Below are positions 34,405 to 48,615 of a stretch of 60,000 nucleotides of DNA, in pieces. The translations under genes and the position numbers were made by a program. How positions within the stretch are numbered: the first letter of the stretch is position 1; every line of letters begins with the position of its first letter. The DNA is from Adiantum capillus-veneris. Taxonomy: Eukaryota; Streptophyta; Polypodiopsida; Polypodiales; Pteridaceae. The notes beneath the pieces were generated by a model. The model saw only the letters and a program-made list of their open reading frames with translations. It made no database searches and had not been told where the DNA came from. The stretch covers positions 113,446,469-113,506,468 of the forward strand of contig CM043951.1 in the NCBI GenBank assembly GCA_014529385.2, read 5' to 3'.

Positions 34405-35191
34405 TCAGCCTGTTGTTGAAAGAAAACACAGGTTGTTTGTGGAAATGGCACGATGTGCGGTCAAGAGTCAAGCTTTTCCACAATTATTTTGTCTCGAGGC
34501 CATCATGTGTGCTACTTATGTACTTAACAGGTGTCCTACAAAAGCTTTGGAAGCTATGACTCCTTTTGAAGCATGGCATGATAGGAAGCCATCTATTGAT
34601 CACATGCACGTTTTTTGTTGTTTGGCTTATGCTTTGGTGCCAACAATAAAGTGCAAACAGTTGGATGATAAGGCTGTCAAATGACTTTTTGTTGGTTATA
34701 GCACTGAAAGCAAAGGTTACAGGTTATACCATCCGCAAATAAAGTGTATCTTGGTTTCATGCGATGTTGTATTTGTGGAAGATTTTGTTTAGCCTTTGCT
34801 GTCATGTAGTAGAGATAGTAATGTAAGCTCACAGGGCATTTATGACAATTTGTTGCCTCTTTTAGTGGTGAAAACTTGAATGTAAATTCCAATGAGGAAA
34901 ATGCACAGTCTATGGGGCTTTCAAAAAAATTACGTACCATCCAACTTTTGATGTAGATGTACATGATATAGTTGATGTGGAAAGGAATGAGAATGAGTAG
35001 ACTATAGGTAGCCCAAAATGGTTTTGGTGCATACTTTGCGTGATAGTAAATTGGATGAACCTTTGTCTAGTCATACTCGTTCAGGTTCTTGCCATACATC
35101 TTATGCATCCAATTTTGATCCTTTCAGTATTTCTAGCTTATGTGATATACGCAAGCCTCAGCTTTTTGATGAAGCACAAATTTAAGAAAAT
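34405..35191 (+). pseudogene. Copia integrase C-terminal part and linker (remnant, part 1)
   Basis: Starts inside the integrase core at VVERKHRLFVEMARCAVKSQ, where E is the third catalytic residue, and runs through VLNRCPTKALEAMTPFEAWH, HVFCCLAYALVPT and LFVGYSTESKGYRLY. It continues into the same linker as the minus-strand copia (VDVHDIVDVERNENE) and ends at GATGAAGCACAAATTTAAGAAAA. Stops lie at 34681-34683, near 34789 and beyond. This is the module missing from the copy at 4361-8790. It resumes at 39070 and 48357 after two insertions. Confidence 0.85.
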
Positions 35192-36099
35192 TAGATTGTA
35201 AGGTTTCCAGCTTTTGAAACCTTAGAAATTGTACAAAGCTTGTAAAATTAACTTGAAAACCACTGTTGAATGATTCAATCATGGCTGATATTGGTATTTT
35301 TGGAATCATAACAGAGCTTTACTATGCTTAGTAATTTTCAGAATCAGATTTCGATAAAATCTTGAAAAGTGTCGAGCCCTGAAAGGTTACACTAGGAATT
35401 CAATTAGATAAATAAAATTGGATGGTTTAAATAATTATTATTAACAAAGACTTTCTTATCCTAAGGTTCTAGAATTTATTGATATTCCAATTTTCATCAT
35501 TAAAAATCAATAAAATCAACCAAAATCGATTCTGGAAGTTGAGGGGGAAATGTGGAGCTGTGGGGAACCTGCCAGAGTGAGTTTTAGCAGCACATAGCAC
35601 TACCTAGAAGCTGGGACCTTACTTGAGGTGTCAGAACCTGCCAGGAACAGCCCGGGGCCCAGAAAAACTAAAAAAGGACCCCCTTTCCTTCATAAAAATT
35701 TAGACTCGGAGCCTTGGTACATTCTCTTTCATCTAGAGAGACCGCTATGCACAAGTCACTAGAGATCAAGCTCTAAATGGTTAATTAAATGGTAATTAGT
35801 CTAATCCTTCTTAATTAACAAAGCTAGGTTAACCTATTTTCTTAATAAATTGAAGATTAATCCTATGTATACTAAAAAATGCTCTCTTAATTAAATATTC
35901 TCTGCTGATTATTGTGATTAAGCTTATGGATATTAAGCTAATTAATTATTATATCATATTAGGACTGAAATTATCCATTTTAACCATAAATTAATGGGAA
36001 TTATACTAATTAAGTTTAGATTAAGTTGAGATAATTATCACACCTGTATTAGAATGTCATTATGCTAGGAAATTATCTTATAATTTTCTGAGTAATTTT

Positions 36100-37245
36100 C
36101 ATAATTTATTAAGCAGAATTACATTATTTTTGAGAGAAAAATAAAGGGGAAAATAATCAAATTGATTCAAAATTCTTTAAGATAATTATCAGAGGTTAAT
36201 TACATCTTGAAAACCCATGATAATTATGTTAACCTCAGATAATTAGTTTACCTAATTATCTTAGCAGAGCTACACTCTTTTTAGGACAAATTAAAAGAGG
36301 GAAAATAGCTAATTGATTCAAAATGCTTTAAGATAATTATCAAAGGTTAATCACATCTTAGGAACCCCTTGATAATTATGTTAATCTCAAATAATTAGTT
36401 TACCTAATTATCATAGCAGAATTACACTGTTTTTTAGACAAATTAAAAGGGGAAAAATAGATAATTGATGAAAATGTTTTAAGATAATTATCAGAAGTTA
36501 ATCACATCTTAGAAAACCCATGATAATTATGTGAACCTTAAATAACTAATTTACCTAATTATCTTAGCAGAATTACACTAGTTTTTGGACAAATTAAAAG
36601 CGAGAAAATAGCAAATTGATTCAAAATCCTTTGAGTTATTTATTAGAGATTAATCACATCTTAGGAAACCCGTGATAAGTTTTTTAACCTCAGATAATTA
36701 ATCTACTTAATTATCCTAACAGAATTACATTGTTTTCTGGACAAATTAAAAGGGGGAAAATAGCAAATTGATTCAAAATTCTTTGAGTGATTTATCAGAG
36801 GTTATAACATCTTAATAAACCCGTGATAATTATGTGAACGTCAGATAATTAGTTTACCTAATTATCTTAGAAGAATTACACTATTTTTTGGACAAATTAA
36901 AAGGGGAAAATGAAAAATTGATTCAAAATGCTTTGAGTTATTTATCCAAGGTTAATCAAATCTAAGGGAACTGGTGATAATTATGTTAACCTCAAATAAT
37001 TAATTTATCTAGTTATTTATCAGAGGTTAATCACATCTTAGGGAACCCATGATAATTATGTTAACCTCAGATAATTAGTTTACCTGATTATCTCAGTAGA
37101 ACTTCATTGTTTTTAGGGAAAAATAAAAGGGGGAAAATAGTAAATTAATCCAAAAACCTTTGAGATAATTATCAAAAGTAAAACACACCTTGAGGAACCC
37201 GTGATAAATATCCTAACCTCAGATAATTAGTTTAAATACTTATCT
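36100..37245 (+). repeat. Tandem repeats of about 151 bp inside the solo LTR
   Basis: The landmark GATAATTAGTTTACCTAATTATC recurs, with substitutions, near 36238, 36391, 36540, 36694, 36842, 36992, 37066 (shortened unit) and 37217. Between them are GCAGAATTACACT, GACAAATTAAAAGGGG, AAATTGATTCAAAAT and GGTTAATCACATCTTA. About seven and a half units. The AT-rich, AATTATC-bearing unit is satellite-like. Confidence 0.9.
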
Positions 37246-37784
37246 TTAGTAAAAGTAATCGATTTTGTGTATAAAATAGAGATAGGAAATTAGTAAATGA
37301 ATTTATATAATTACCAAATAAATACCTGAGGTCCGAAACCACTATTGAAGGTTGGGGAAACTACCTTAGCATAAATAATTGGTATAACCAATTACTGTCG
37401 GCAAAATTTACCAAAATTATACCATAAGTATAGAAGGGAAAAATTATAAATCAAATTTATGAAAATTCTTAAAGTAGAACATATCAAATTACATGTAGGG
37501 TGAGTAATCCATTAGTAGATAGGAATTATAATTTACTAAGGTTAAATATAAAATATTCATGGAATATAGATTAAGGAGAAACCCAATTAAATAGCTCCCC
37601 TAATTAAATGGTAATTATGGGAAATTACTTCTAGTACAAGGAAGTTACAAGAGAAATATCTCATCCAATTAACTATCAAGGATACCTACTTACTCCAAAA
37701 ATCCTTATTTTTGGGTAAAAAGGAAGAAAAGAGATTATTCAATTAAAACTCTAATCGATTAAGTCTTTTTATAAGGCTGTCAAT

Positions 37785-37922
37785 ATGGCTCCAAAGAGAA
37801 CCAGAGGAAATCCTCTTACCAAGGAAGAGGATATTAACAACAAAAGAGATAAAGCCACTAATGACCATGAGGCTAGGCCTAGCCATAGGCCGATGGAGGA
37901 AAGTTTGCAGGCTCCAGCGTAG
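37785..37922 (+). CDS. Short basic ORF inside the solo LTR (45 aa)
   Basis: Begins MAPKRTRGNPLTKEEDINNK and is Lys/Arg-rich; TAG at 37920-37922 ends it, and the frame continues for about 30 more residues. Such starts resemble the first residues of some gypsy gag proteins, yet it lies within what seems to be an LTR. It may be chance or a trapped gag start. Confidence 0.2.
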   Translation: MAPKRTRGNPLTKEEDINNKRDKATNDHEARPSHRPMEESLQAPA

Positions 37923-38394
37923 CAGCACATGGAGGAGCAGTCCCAGGTGGATTTCTATTTTGTTCACTTAAATCTTTTAAAGTTCATTTTTAAGTTAGCA
38001 TTGCATATGTAAGGGTTAGAAAGGATAAACTGGCTGTAAATGGAAGGTAACTTCCAAGAAATCAATGAGCAATGATTGTAAATAGGAAAGAAATGATTGA
38101 GTTATGACTGATTGACCTAGGAAAGAAATGTTTGACCATCCTTAAGACAGCTTGTCTCAAGACACCTCTGATTCCTTGGAATATTTTACTCCAGGTAATG
38201 AGTAATGATGGCGATTCTGCCATGGATGAGTCATTTTTCTCAACGCGTGTGGAATATTTACCCCATGCTTGTTTGTGTTTGTGGATATTACTTAAGATGT
38301 CAAGTTTATCCTAGAGGAACCGCCCGGTTGTATGGCAACCGGTTGGCGTATGGGCTCCCGGACTTTGGGTGATGGCTTTTTCCACCCTGGTTTT

Positions 38395-38402
38395 TATAAA
38401 TA
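38395..38402 (+). promoter_or_regulatory. TATA-like box in solo LTR
   Basis: TATAAATA after a T-run, about 670 bp before the LTR end; a plausible U3 promoter position, judged by motif only. Confidence 0.4.
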
Positions 38403-39069
38403 AGGAATGGGTGCCGTTTTTTCACCCCTGTATAGGTGGTCTTGAAACAAGCCAGTACTGGTAAGAGATACTTCAGAATGATAGTACCTTGTCTTAAGTC
38501 TAAAGATGTTTGTTTGCTAAAAGAATGTTTTCAATACTGTTTTCAAAGGTTGTCTTAATGAAATTCAGTTGTGAAAGTTGAAAGGACTCATTGTTTTAAT
38601 TGTGAAAAGAATGTGATAAAATTAAACAACACAGAAATCATGTGTGAGTGCGGGGCGGTAAGTGGGGATTGACTAAGGTTGTCAATCATGGACGGGTGGA
38701 CCTGATTAGTCAGGTAACTATCCATTCCCGCGGACTAAAACGTTTAGAAACTTATTCACTTGGAAGAGGAATCCACCAACGGCTGTGCCCTCACATATGT
38801 TTGAGGGGGAAAAAAGCGTTGGCTAAGGAAACCTTCATCTGAATAATGAAGTTATAGGATCGGAATAGTTTTTTTTTTAGTGGTCCCGTTGCCACTGCGA
38901 GACAGGACTAGGTCTCTTTCTAGGGCTATAAACCTAAATCATTGTCAATGGTAAAGGTGAATTCCCTAGAATTTTTCTTGTTTAAGGACTCTGACTTTAG
39001 TAGGCCTAGAGACCTATCAATGGTCCCATCCCGTTTTTGGTGTCGACGGGTTGGGGCCCTTACATAGAT

Positions 39070-39108
39070 AGCTTCCATTCAATCAAAATATGATGCGGTT
39101 ATAGAAAA
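39070..39108 (+). pseudogene. Copia remnant, part 2
   Basis: Forty bases between two insertions (AGCTTCCATTCAATCAAAAT and ATGATGCGGTTATAGAAAA) match the copia stretch encoding MQSEYDALIEN at 6110-6150 of the minus-strand copy. It links part 1 (34405) to part 3 (48357). Confidence 0.8.
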
Positions 39109-41008
39109 TGATGGTGCAGCCAAAGTGTGTCGACCATAGTAGAGGACACAGGCAGTGATGTGTATGCTTATAGATGCATGGAAAAGGGTTGAGTAGATGG
39201 GGAGAACTTGTGCAGGCAAGTGACAATAGAGATGTATGCTTTATGTGGTTTTCTAGGCCAAAAAGGCTCCAGGTAGGGCCTGATAAGGAGGCAGATGAAG
39301 GGTAATCAAAGTGATTTTTTTTGGCTCAGTTATGTAGAGCTTGAAGTGCTGAAGGAGCAGGTCCAGACGTCTCATCAAACCGAGCTGCGGAGCCCAAGAT
39401 ATTGGAGTTTGAAGGTACGATGTGTTACAAATCCTTGTTGGATAGGGTAGTTGGAGACAGGTGGCCCGAGGTGATGTCAATGTCTGGATGCGTAGTGCTC
39501 AATCTATGGCACATACCCGGCTTGTTCAAATTTCACATCGGAGCTATGGGTAGCAAGTTATGACTAGTTGAAATTTTGCCGGAGGCTAGGTTGGTGCCCG
39601 CCTGACCACATTGTGAGTTGTGCCATTTGTTGTTTTTTGAGGTCGACCAAGTTTTTGTGCTATGCAGCATATAGAGTTAACAAGAAGAAATTGCATGTCA
39701 ATTGGAGCTCGGAGCGTGACGTTATAGCCCGGAAAAGTTGGGGACCCGTTGTTGAGCAGAGCAATACTGATGATTGTGGCAATTCTTGGACCGACGGTTG
39801 GAATGCCTGGCAAAGTCAAGGTACGGCCGAGATAGACGAAATCGGAGCTGGGAACATGGAGTTTCAAGAGAATTTAACGGCTCGAGGAGAGGAGCTCTAC
39901 GCCAAGTGTGGCAGGTCTAAGAATGTGGGTCAAAAAATGGGTGCTTTTGATGGAACTTTTGGGGATTTTAGGGGCCCTTGCGGGGTATGCTACTCAGGCA
40001 CTGCCACGTGGACGTGAATTGTCACATATGCACACGAAGGCGCTGGCTAGACGGGGTATATATACTGCAGGAGGCAGTCAGAGTGACCATTGAGTGGGAG
40101 TGGAAAGCTCCAAGGGAGCGTGGCTATGCTACGGGCGCCGTGGTGCTGTGCGGAGGGGAGTTTGGTATCCGCTGCCGGATCTGGGCGGCGCTACACACGA
40201 GGCGGGTGATGATGTGGCAAGGTGTTCTCGCACGCAACCGGGCCAAAGGTTTTGAAAGCAAAGCGCGGGTGCACCGATGGCGGCGTCGGTGCCCCACTTG
40301 GAAAGAGGTGGGTTCACACGAAGGTGTGGGGCTCAAGCCAAAGCCGTGAGGGGCGCTGTCACATGCAAAAAAAGGGTGGCTTAAAATAGAGAGAAAAGTG
40401 GGTGGTTCAGGGGCATCAAAAGAGTCCGTTTTTTTGGCAGTTTGGGGGCTTTTTTTTGGATCAACGTGAGGAGTGCTTGGAGAAGAAGGAGGAAGGAGGG
40501 AGGAGTTTGCAAAGCACAAAAGGGAAGGTCTTTTCATTTGCATCTCCAAGAAGAAGGCCGAGCCGAGGCAGCACCAGGGTTTTTCCAAGATTCTTGTTGT
40601 TCGTTGTATCGGAGATTGCTACGTCGTGTGTTAGTAAGAGCTTATCAAAGTTGTAGTCATTTTTTTCTCGTGAATCGAAGAAAGCCATAGCCACATTTGG
40701 TGCCATGTCTTTGCCTATTTTTCCCCTTCTCATCTTTGCTCTGTCCCTATTGTGTGGTGTCGGTTGAGAAGTGTGTGCCTCTCTAGACCGGTGTTGTGGG
40801 AGAGAGAGAGAGAGACAGATAGTGGTTTGTATTAAGTGGGAGATGATAGCAAGCTGTGTTACGTGCTTGCATGGTTGTGTGTAAGGTTTATAGATGAATT
40901 GTGCAAGTTTTGAAGGTGAACTCCAGTGGGTCGGGGTGCAGTGATTATCCTTGGCTATAGAGAGGCTCACAATTTGTTGTTGGGTGTGTTCCCCTTTCCC
41001 CCCATCCA
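39109..41008 (+). repeat. 5' LTR of second Tat element
   Basis: 1900 bp, aligned with 46362-48356 throughout, for example GCATGGAAAAGGGTTG and GGTAGGGCCTGATAAGGAGG. The left edge is uncertain by 3 bp. A GA run at 40800-40815 has about eight units. Confidence 0.88.
40057..40064 (+). promoter_or_regulatory. TATA box of second Tat 5' LTR
   Basis: TATATATA in ACGGGG-TATATATA-CTGCA, conserved at 47308-47315 in the 3' LTR. Confidence 0.5.
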
Positions 41009-41016
41009 TCTTTTCA

Positions 41017-41031
41017 TGCCCCCACTGAGGA
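41017..41031 (+). promoter_or_regulatory. Candidate primer binding site, second Tat
   Basis: TGCCCCCACTGAGGA, one base different from 17178-17192 and at nearly the same distance from its LTR. Confidence 0.45.
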
Positions 41032-41084
41032 GCTTCTGATTGCTCTTTGGATTTCATCAAGGATGTTGTTTTCATCAAGGAAAG

Positions 41085-42240
41085 ATGGCATCAAGAGGTT
41101 ATGGTCCGATTTTCATCAGAGAAGAAGACCCGGAGGAGTGGATGGCCGACTTTGAGTTGTATATGCTGTCATTGCATATGCCTGCGGAGGATAACAAAGT
41201 GCAGACGGTTCCACTGCTAATGTGAGGAAGGGCAAAGACTCGGTTCTATGCATTGGAGGGCGAGCCGAGATTTATGTGCCTAGCATTGCGGACCTGATTT
41301 CTGTAGGACTTTCATAAAGAGGTATCTCCTGTTGATTTAGATGCAAAGATGTAGAATTTGAAGCAGGATGTGAACGAAGAGTTTGGAATTTTTCTTGGTC
41401 TCTTTGAAGAGCATTGGAGGGGTTTTGCTGTTGCCATGCAGTTGGCAGGTGGTGGTGAATACTTCAAATTGGAAAAGTTCATGGCGTGCCTGTACCCCAA
41501 GATTCAAGAAAAAGTGGATTTTGAAAGCTCGAAAAATTATAACGGGGTTGTCTCTAATCCGCGAGCCAATAGTAGGAAAGTAAAAAAGAAAATCAAACAA
41601 GGTGCATTGGGGTACGAGTTAATGGTCCTGAACCCTGCTCCAACTCCAAGGGAGGAAGCTCAAGTGGACAACCAAGGGAGCAGAGGGGTGGGCAACTCCT
41701 CAACAATGGGTACGTACTGTCCAAGATTTAAGTGAGAAAATGCAAGAATTACATTTGAGTGTGATGGACAGAGGTCAGCCAAGAGCGGGAAGAGGCAGGG
41801 CCAGGCAATTGTCGCGTAGGTGTTACAATTGTGGAGAAGAGGGCCATTATGCTCCGGACTGCCCTCATCCACCGAGGGAAAGAGGTGGCATGTACCATCT
41901 ATTTGGTCGAGGTAGAGGACAAAAAACACAATTTAATGGTCAAAGGGAGTAGCCAACTGTTGAAAATCAAGCACCACTGGTTCCGCCAGGTAATTGATGA
42001 AGTGCAAAGAGTGAATATTATAGGTGTTGATCGACAGGAAGTTGATGTTATGGCCAATAAGAGAGCCAGAGGAGGAAGGGAGACCGAGACGGAACGAGAA
42101 ACCAGAGCTTGGAAATGGAAAGAGAAAGTGGGCGAGGGGAAAGAGCAGCCTGAGTCAAGCAGACGAAGACGACGAAGGAGGATCAAGCATGCAGATTTTC
42201 AGCTGTGGGACGAGGTCATCCTGGATATGATTTGGTAAGT
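41085..42240 (+). pseudogene. Second Tat gag
   Basis: Begins MASRGYGPIFIREEDPEEW, with a helix-rich capsid-like start, then several stops (first at 41223-41225). A later part (FGIFLGLFEEHWRGFAVAMQ, FMACLYPKIQEKVDF) belongs to the retrotransposon gag fold. The zinc knuckle CYNCGEEGHYAPDC (CX2CX4HX4C) is at about 41822-41863 in another frame. A basic, Glu/Arg-rich tail follows. Homologous in plan to 19157-20392. Confidence 0.75.
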
Positions 42241-42379
42241 GACGTTCAAAAACAAAAAGCTAACATCACTTTTGGACAATTTCTTGCATCGAATCCCAGA
42301 TTAAGAAGACAATGGTCGACCAATGTTAGTACGAGGCTACCCCGTGTAAGAGGTGATGAACATGCGGTGCAAAATCTAG

Positions 42380-43950
42380 CGTTAAGGGTGGGGAGTCCCA
42401 CGGATGTGCTTCCAGTGGTGGAAGTTTTGGTGGAAAGGAAGAAGTAGGTATTGATGGGGGTGCCCAAGTCTGTGTGATAATGGAGTTAGCTATGAAAGAT
42501 ATTGGCATCAAGTCTATGGTCAGGTCTAATGTTCGGATGAGGATGGCCAACCATGCCAAAGCTCATTGTTTGGGAGTGGCCCAAGATGTGAAGGTAAAAG
42601 TTATGGGTATTGAATGCCTCATTGATTTTTTTGTTATGAAGGCAGGGGAAAATGCATATCCAATCATTTTGGGGAGGCTGTGGTTGTTGGCAATTGAGGC
42701 CAAACAAGATTGGGGAACAGGGGTTTTTACTCTGCCAGATCGAGAAAATGGCGGACAAATTGTGTTTGACTTGAAGATCAGGGAAAGTCGCTTCCACCCA
42801 GGGGTTGAGGATGGTCAAGATGGCTCCACTACAAGCTACGAGTATGAGATTGAGTCGACCTATGACGAAGGCTGGAGTAGTGTGGAGGAGGAAGAGAGCG
42901 ATGAAGATTTACTAAATCTTGACACGGATCTGTTTGGAGTCACAATTGATTCTACTAAATTATCTAAAGGTATGCAAGCACTGATTTGTGGTTTGGAATC
43001 CGGTGAGGTAGAGAACATGTTGGGAAAGGATCTGACCAAGCAGGAAAAGGACAACTATGTGGAGCTATGTGCATCATATCCTGATTTGTTTGCCATGGAG
43101 TACAAACATTTGCGGGGAGCCAAGGGAGTGGAGCATCAAATTCTTCTCAAGCCTGGATGCAATCCAAAGGCACAAAAATTGAGAAGGTTGGGGGACATTC
43201 AAAAGGAGGCTTTGTGGCAAGAGATCAACAAGCTACTGGAGGCAGGCATTATATATCCAGTAAAAGAGGCTGAGTGGGTTTCCCATGTTGTCATTACACC
43301 CAGGAAGAATAGGAAATGGAGGGTTTGTGTGGATTATAAGCCATTGAATGGTGCTACCAAGCGGAACCACTACCCTTTGCCGTTTCAAGATGAGATTTTG
43401 AATCAAGTGGCAAGACATGAGCGGTATTCCATTATGGATGGTTTTTCTGGTTACTTTCAAGTTGGTATCGTGTCAGAGGATCAATTAAAGACTACGTTCA
43501 TTTCACCATGGGGATGCTTTGCCTATCGACAGATGACTTTTGGATTAGTGAATGCATACGCGACATTTTAAGATTGGATGAATAGGGTATTCGGGCCATA
43601 TCTGGGTAAGTTTATCATAGTTTTTATGGATGACATTGGTTGCTATAATTCCAGGGTGGAGAACTTGTCCAAGTTAAAGTTGTGTTTCCAAAGACTAGGC
43701 GAAGAGGGAGGGCAGATGAACCCGAAGAAGTGCAAGTTAGCATAGCCGCGGGCTCATCTTTTAGGCCACGTGGTCTCACAGAATGGTATAGAAGCAAATC
43801 CTGAAAAAGTAAAGGCTTTAGTTTTGATGGAGCCTCCCACCGATGCGACAGGATTGGCTTCTTTTGTGCACAAAGTCAAGTATTTGGCTAGGTTCTTTTG
43901 GATGCTTTCCCAATACGTGTACCCTCTACAAAAAGTGAGCAAGTAGGCTC
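42380..43950 (+). pseudogene. Second Tat protease and reverse transcriptase
   Basis: DVLPVVEVLVERKK, a frameshift near 42440, then GIDGGAQVCVI (D-G-G active site) and YPIILGRLWLLAIEAKQDWG form the protease. The frame stays open to RT: LRRLGDIQKEALWQEINKL, WVSHVVITPRKNRKWRVCVDY, FISPWGCFAYRQMTFGLVNA. It stops at 43569-43571 where Gln is expected, and continues with IIVFMDDIGCYNS (FMDD catalytic box) and HLLGHVVSQNGIEANPEKV. The 365-codon open stretch is the longest intact piece of this element. Confidence 0.88.
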
Positions 43951-43979
43951 ATGTTTTTCGATGGACTAAATATGCACAA

Positions 43980-44400
43980 GTTCCATTTGACAAAGTGAAA
44001 GAGATATCGTGTCAACTGCCTAAGATATGCCCTCCTAACAATGAGGATGCTTTCTATGTGGCCATGATGGTGGGTAGGGTTGCTATATGTGCTGTATTGA
44101 TGCAAAAGGTAGGTAGGTGCTACAAGACAATCTATTTTGATAGCAGAGTAATTAGCCCAGGGGAGAGATCATATACGGAAGCTGAATAGTGGGTGATGAC
44201 CTTGGTCTTTGCCTTCCGCAAATTCAAAGTGAATTTAATCATGTGAAAGTTTTATGTGCTTACATCTAATAATTTGTTGCCTGAAGTGGTGCTTCACCTC
44301 CTACAGCTAGGGAGGAGAATCAGGAAATGGGTGCTAGATTTGTAGGAGTTTGAGTTCAAATTTAAAATTGATCATACCAGTAGGTCTCATTTGGTAGCTA
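43980..44400 (+). pseudogene. Second Tat RNase H (first)
   Basis: AFYVAMMVGRVAICAVLMQ, YKTIYFDSRVISPGERSYTE and VLHLLQLGRRIRKWV match the gypsy RNase H plan, with stops near 44187, 44244 and 44343. The first catalytic position reads AMMVG where D is expected, as the first Tat element also lacks it. Confidence 0.75.
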
Positions 44401-44479
44401 TCCTGGTCAACAAGGATGCGGACCTACCCATCTACCCAAGGGTGGTGAAAGAGGATGTTGCAGAGGAACCACATTTGAA

Positions 44480-44900
44480 GGAGGCTTTTACCATGTGGTT
44501 TGATGGTGCTTACAGAAGGGTTGTGCAGAAAGCAGGAGGTGGTGTGGTCATTCAAGACCCCCATGGTGAGGTAATTTTATCCAAGGCCTATGATTTATAG
44601 GGTGTTCACATGAATAATGAAGCTGAATACTTTACTCTCCACTTGGGGCTCAAGCAGTGTGTCAAATTTGGCATCTCCAGGTTAATAGTTAAGGGGGATG
44701 CCCTTTTAGTCATCAAACAACTCTTGGGATAGTGGTAGGTAAAAAGAGATTCTCTCAAAAATTGGTTTTTTTTCAATAAAGAAGCTGTTAAAGTTTTTTG
44801 AAGAAGTGCAATTCAAGCATGTCAGGAGACAGCAAAATCAAGAAGCAGATCGGTTAGCTAGCAGTCGAGTGCAAACTCAAGAGTCAAGTCTATATGTGGT
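44480..44900 (+). pseudogene. Second Tat RNase H (archaeal type)
   Basis: MWFDGAYRRVVQKAGGGVVI (D), HMNNEAEYFTLHLGLKQC (E), LIVKGDALLVIKQLLG (D) and FKHVRRQQNQEADRLAS (D) reproduce the second RNase H of Tat elements. Stops at 44598-44600 and near 44730 and a frameshift near 44800 break it. Confidence 0.82.
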
Positions 44901-46200
44901 ACCGGAAACTTTGAAGGAATTTGATGATTTTTTGAGTACAGGTCAATGTTCGGAGGGGTTATCAAAGATGCAAAAGAGAAGAATTGTTCAAAAGGCATGG
45001 AAGTTCACTCTAGTGGGAGAGGATTTGAGGACCTATGGTAGAGATGGAGTGTTGAGAAGAGTTCTTTACAAAGAGGAGATTGGCATGGTATTGGAACAAT
45101 GTCATGATGAAAGAGGTCATCAGGGTAAAAATCAAGTTTTGTTTTGCATTTTAAGGGGTGGTTGTTAGTGGCCTTCAATTGTGCCAAGTGTACACTACTG
45201 GTGCAAAACATGCCATCCATGCCAAACGATTGGTGAAAGGAGGCTAGTAGCTGAACCATAGGGGGCTAGCATAGCTCAAGATGCATTTGAAAAGTGGGGA
45301 TTGGATGCCATCGGTCCACTACTTAAGTTTGCAAGTGGTAAGAAATACATTGTGGTGGCCATTGACTATCTTACCAGGTGGGTTGAAGCGAAAGCGGTAA
45401 AGGAAGTAAATGCCCTTACAGTTGCTCAATTTGTTTTTTATTGCATATGTTTCCATTTTAGAGTGCCCTGGGTGCTCATTTCTGATCGGGGCCAAGGTTT
45501 TAGAAGCAGACAGGTGCGTGCACTAGTGGAAAAGTTGGGGATTCAACATAGGTTTTCATCTCCATACCATCCTCAGTGCAATGGTTTGGTTGAGAGTGCA
45601 AATGGACAGATAGTCAAAATGCTCACAAAGTATGTATATAAACAGGTAGAAGAGTGGGAAGCTAATCTTGATAAATGTTTGTGGGAATACCGGACCTCTT
45701 ACAAGGTGACTACCAATTTTACCCCCTATGAGTTGGTCTATGGCAGGGAAGCGGTGCTGCCGGTTCATGTGCAGCTAGGTGCACTAAGAGGTATGTGGCA
45801 GATTAACAAATCTTACAAGTATATTTTGTAGGATAAGATAACCAGTCTTGAAGCTCTAAAAATGGATCGCAAAGTGACAACAGACTTATATGTGAAGTAG
45901 CGGGAGAAAGACTAGCAAAGTTCAACCAGCACTTGCCAGAAAAGTGAATAGAGGAGGGGGATTTAATCATGAAGTATGAAAGCTATCTAGATTTTACCTT
46001 CCAAAAGATGTTCAAGAAGAAGTGGATAGGGCCTTACAAACTTCATTAGGCCTTTCCTAATGGTACTTATTTGTTGATGCGGATGAATGGTCGTCTTCTC
46101 AAGAACAGGGTGAATGGTGTGCGTCTCAAGCCATATTTTGAGAGAAAATTGGTGGCAGCAGTGCATCATGTTTTGATGGAGACGGTTGGGCAACCGACTT
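44901..46200 (+). pseudogene. Second Tat integrase
   Basis: A zinc-binding start (QCHDERGHQGKNQ; YWCKTCHPCQ) is followed by WGLDAIGPLLKF (D), WVLISDRGQGFR (D) and HPQCNGLVESANG (E), then WEYRTSYKVTTNFTPYELVY. Core residues are intact in the 176-codon frame at 45301-45831. Stops at about 45166, 45259, 45829 and several beyond destroy the C-terminal domain (GRLLKNRVNGVRLKPYF-like end near 46090-46135). Confidence 0.87.
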
Positions 46201-46344
46201 GAACATAATTTACACTAGCCGAGAATAAGACTTTGTACATACAATAGTTTTTTTTGGTTCGCTCTCAATTTTGAAAAGTGTTTATGAGTTTTTTGCAGAG
46301 CAGGTAGAAGAATAAAGATATTTTTGGTTGAACATGAATGCTCA

Positions 46345-46361
46345 ACAAGAGGGTTGGGCAA
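46345..46361 (+). promoter_or_regulatory. Second Tat polypurine tract
   Basis: Purine-rich AAGAGGGTTGGGCAA directly before the 3' LTR; interrupted by T, so weaker than the first element's tract. Confidence 0.5.
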
Positions 46362-48356
<1,995 letters not shown>

Positions 48357-48615
48357 ACGACCCATGGAATTTATGTGATTTTCCTCCTAGAAAAAAGGCC
48401 ATTGGTACAAGGTGGATTTACAAGTTGAAACGTAAGCTGGATGGTGAGGTTGACTACTAGAAGACTTACTTATTGAAAAAAGTTATGCACAACAAAAAGG
48501 CATAGATTATGAAGAGACTTTTTCTCCCACTTGTTGTATGACTACTCTGTGTTTTGTATATGCATTGGCAGCTTATTTTGGATGGGGTGTACATCAAGTA
48601 GAAATTGTTACCCTT
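48357..48615 (+). pseudogene. Copia remnant, part 3 (RT start)
   Basis: Matches the RT start of the minus-strand copia: CATGGAATTTATGTGATTTT (NLCDF), WIYKLKRKLDGEVD, then AQQKGIDYEET-like and FSPTC-like codons with stops and a frameshift, ending near GGGGTGTACATCAAGTAGAA. Similarity stops at about 48615, where a chromovirus LTR fragment begins. Confidence 0.82.

Larger units (their letters stand above)
35192..39069 (+). mobile_element. 3.87-kb solo LTR with TAGAT target duplication
   Basis: Occupies 35197-39064, starts TGTAAGG and ends CCTTACA (inverted ends), and is flanked by TAGAT at 35192-35196 and 39065-39069. The flanks rejoin a continuous copia reading region, which confirms the insertion. 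No direct repeat of its start is found inside and no pol domain, so it behaves as one very long LTR. It contains 151-bp tandem repeats, a TATA-like box and a short basic frame. The parent element is not in the window. Confidence 0.82.

Noticed and set aside
36100-37245. CRISPR-like regular repeats
   Set aside because: Units of about 151 bp are contiguous and similar along their whole length, with no unique spacers; this is a tandem repeat in an LTR.
40124-41078. Minus-strand frames of 154-205 codons in the second Tat LTR
   Set aside because: Similar frames recur in the sister LTR only as non-coding LTR sequence; no domain is recognisable.
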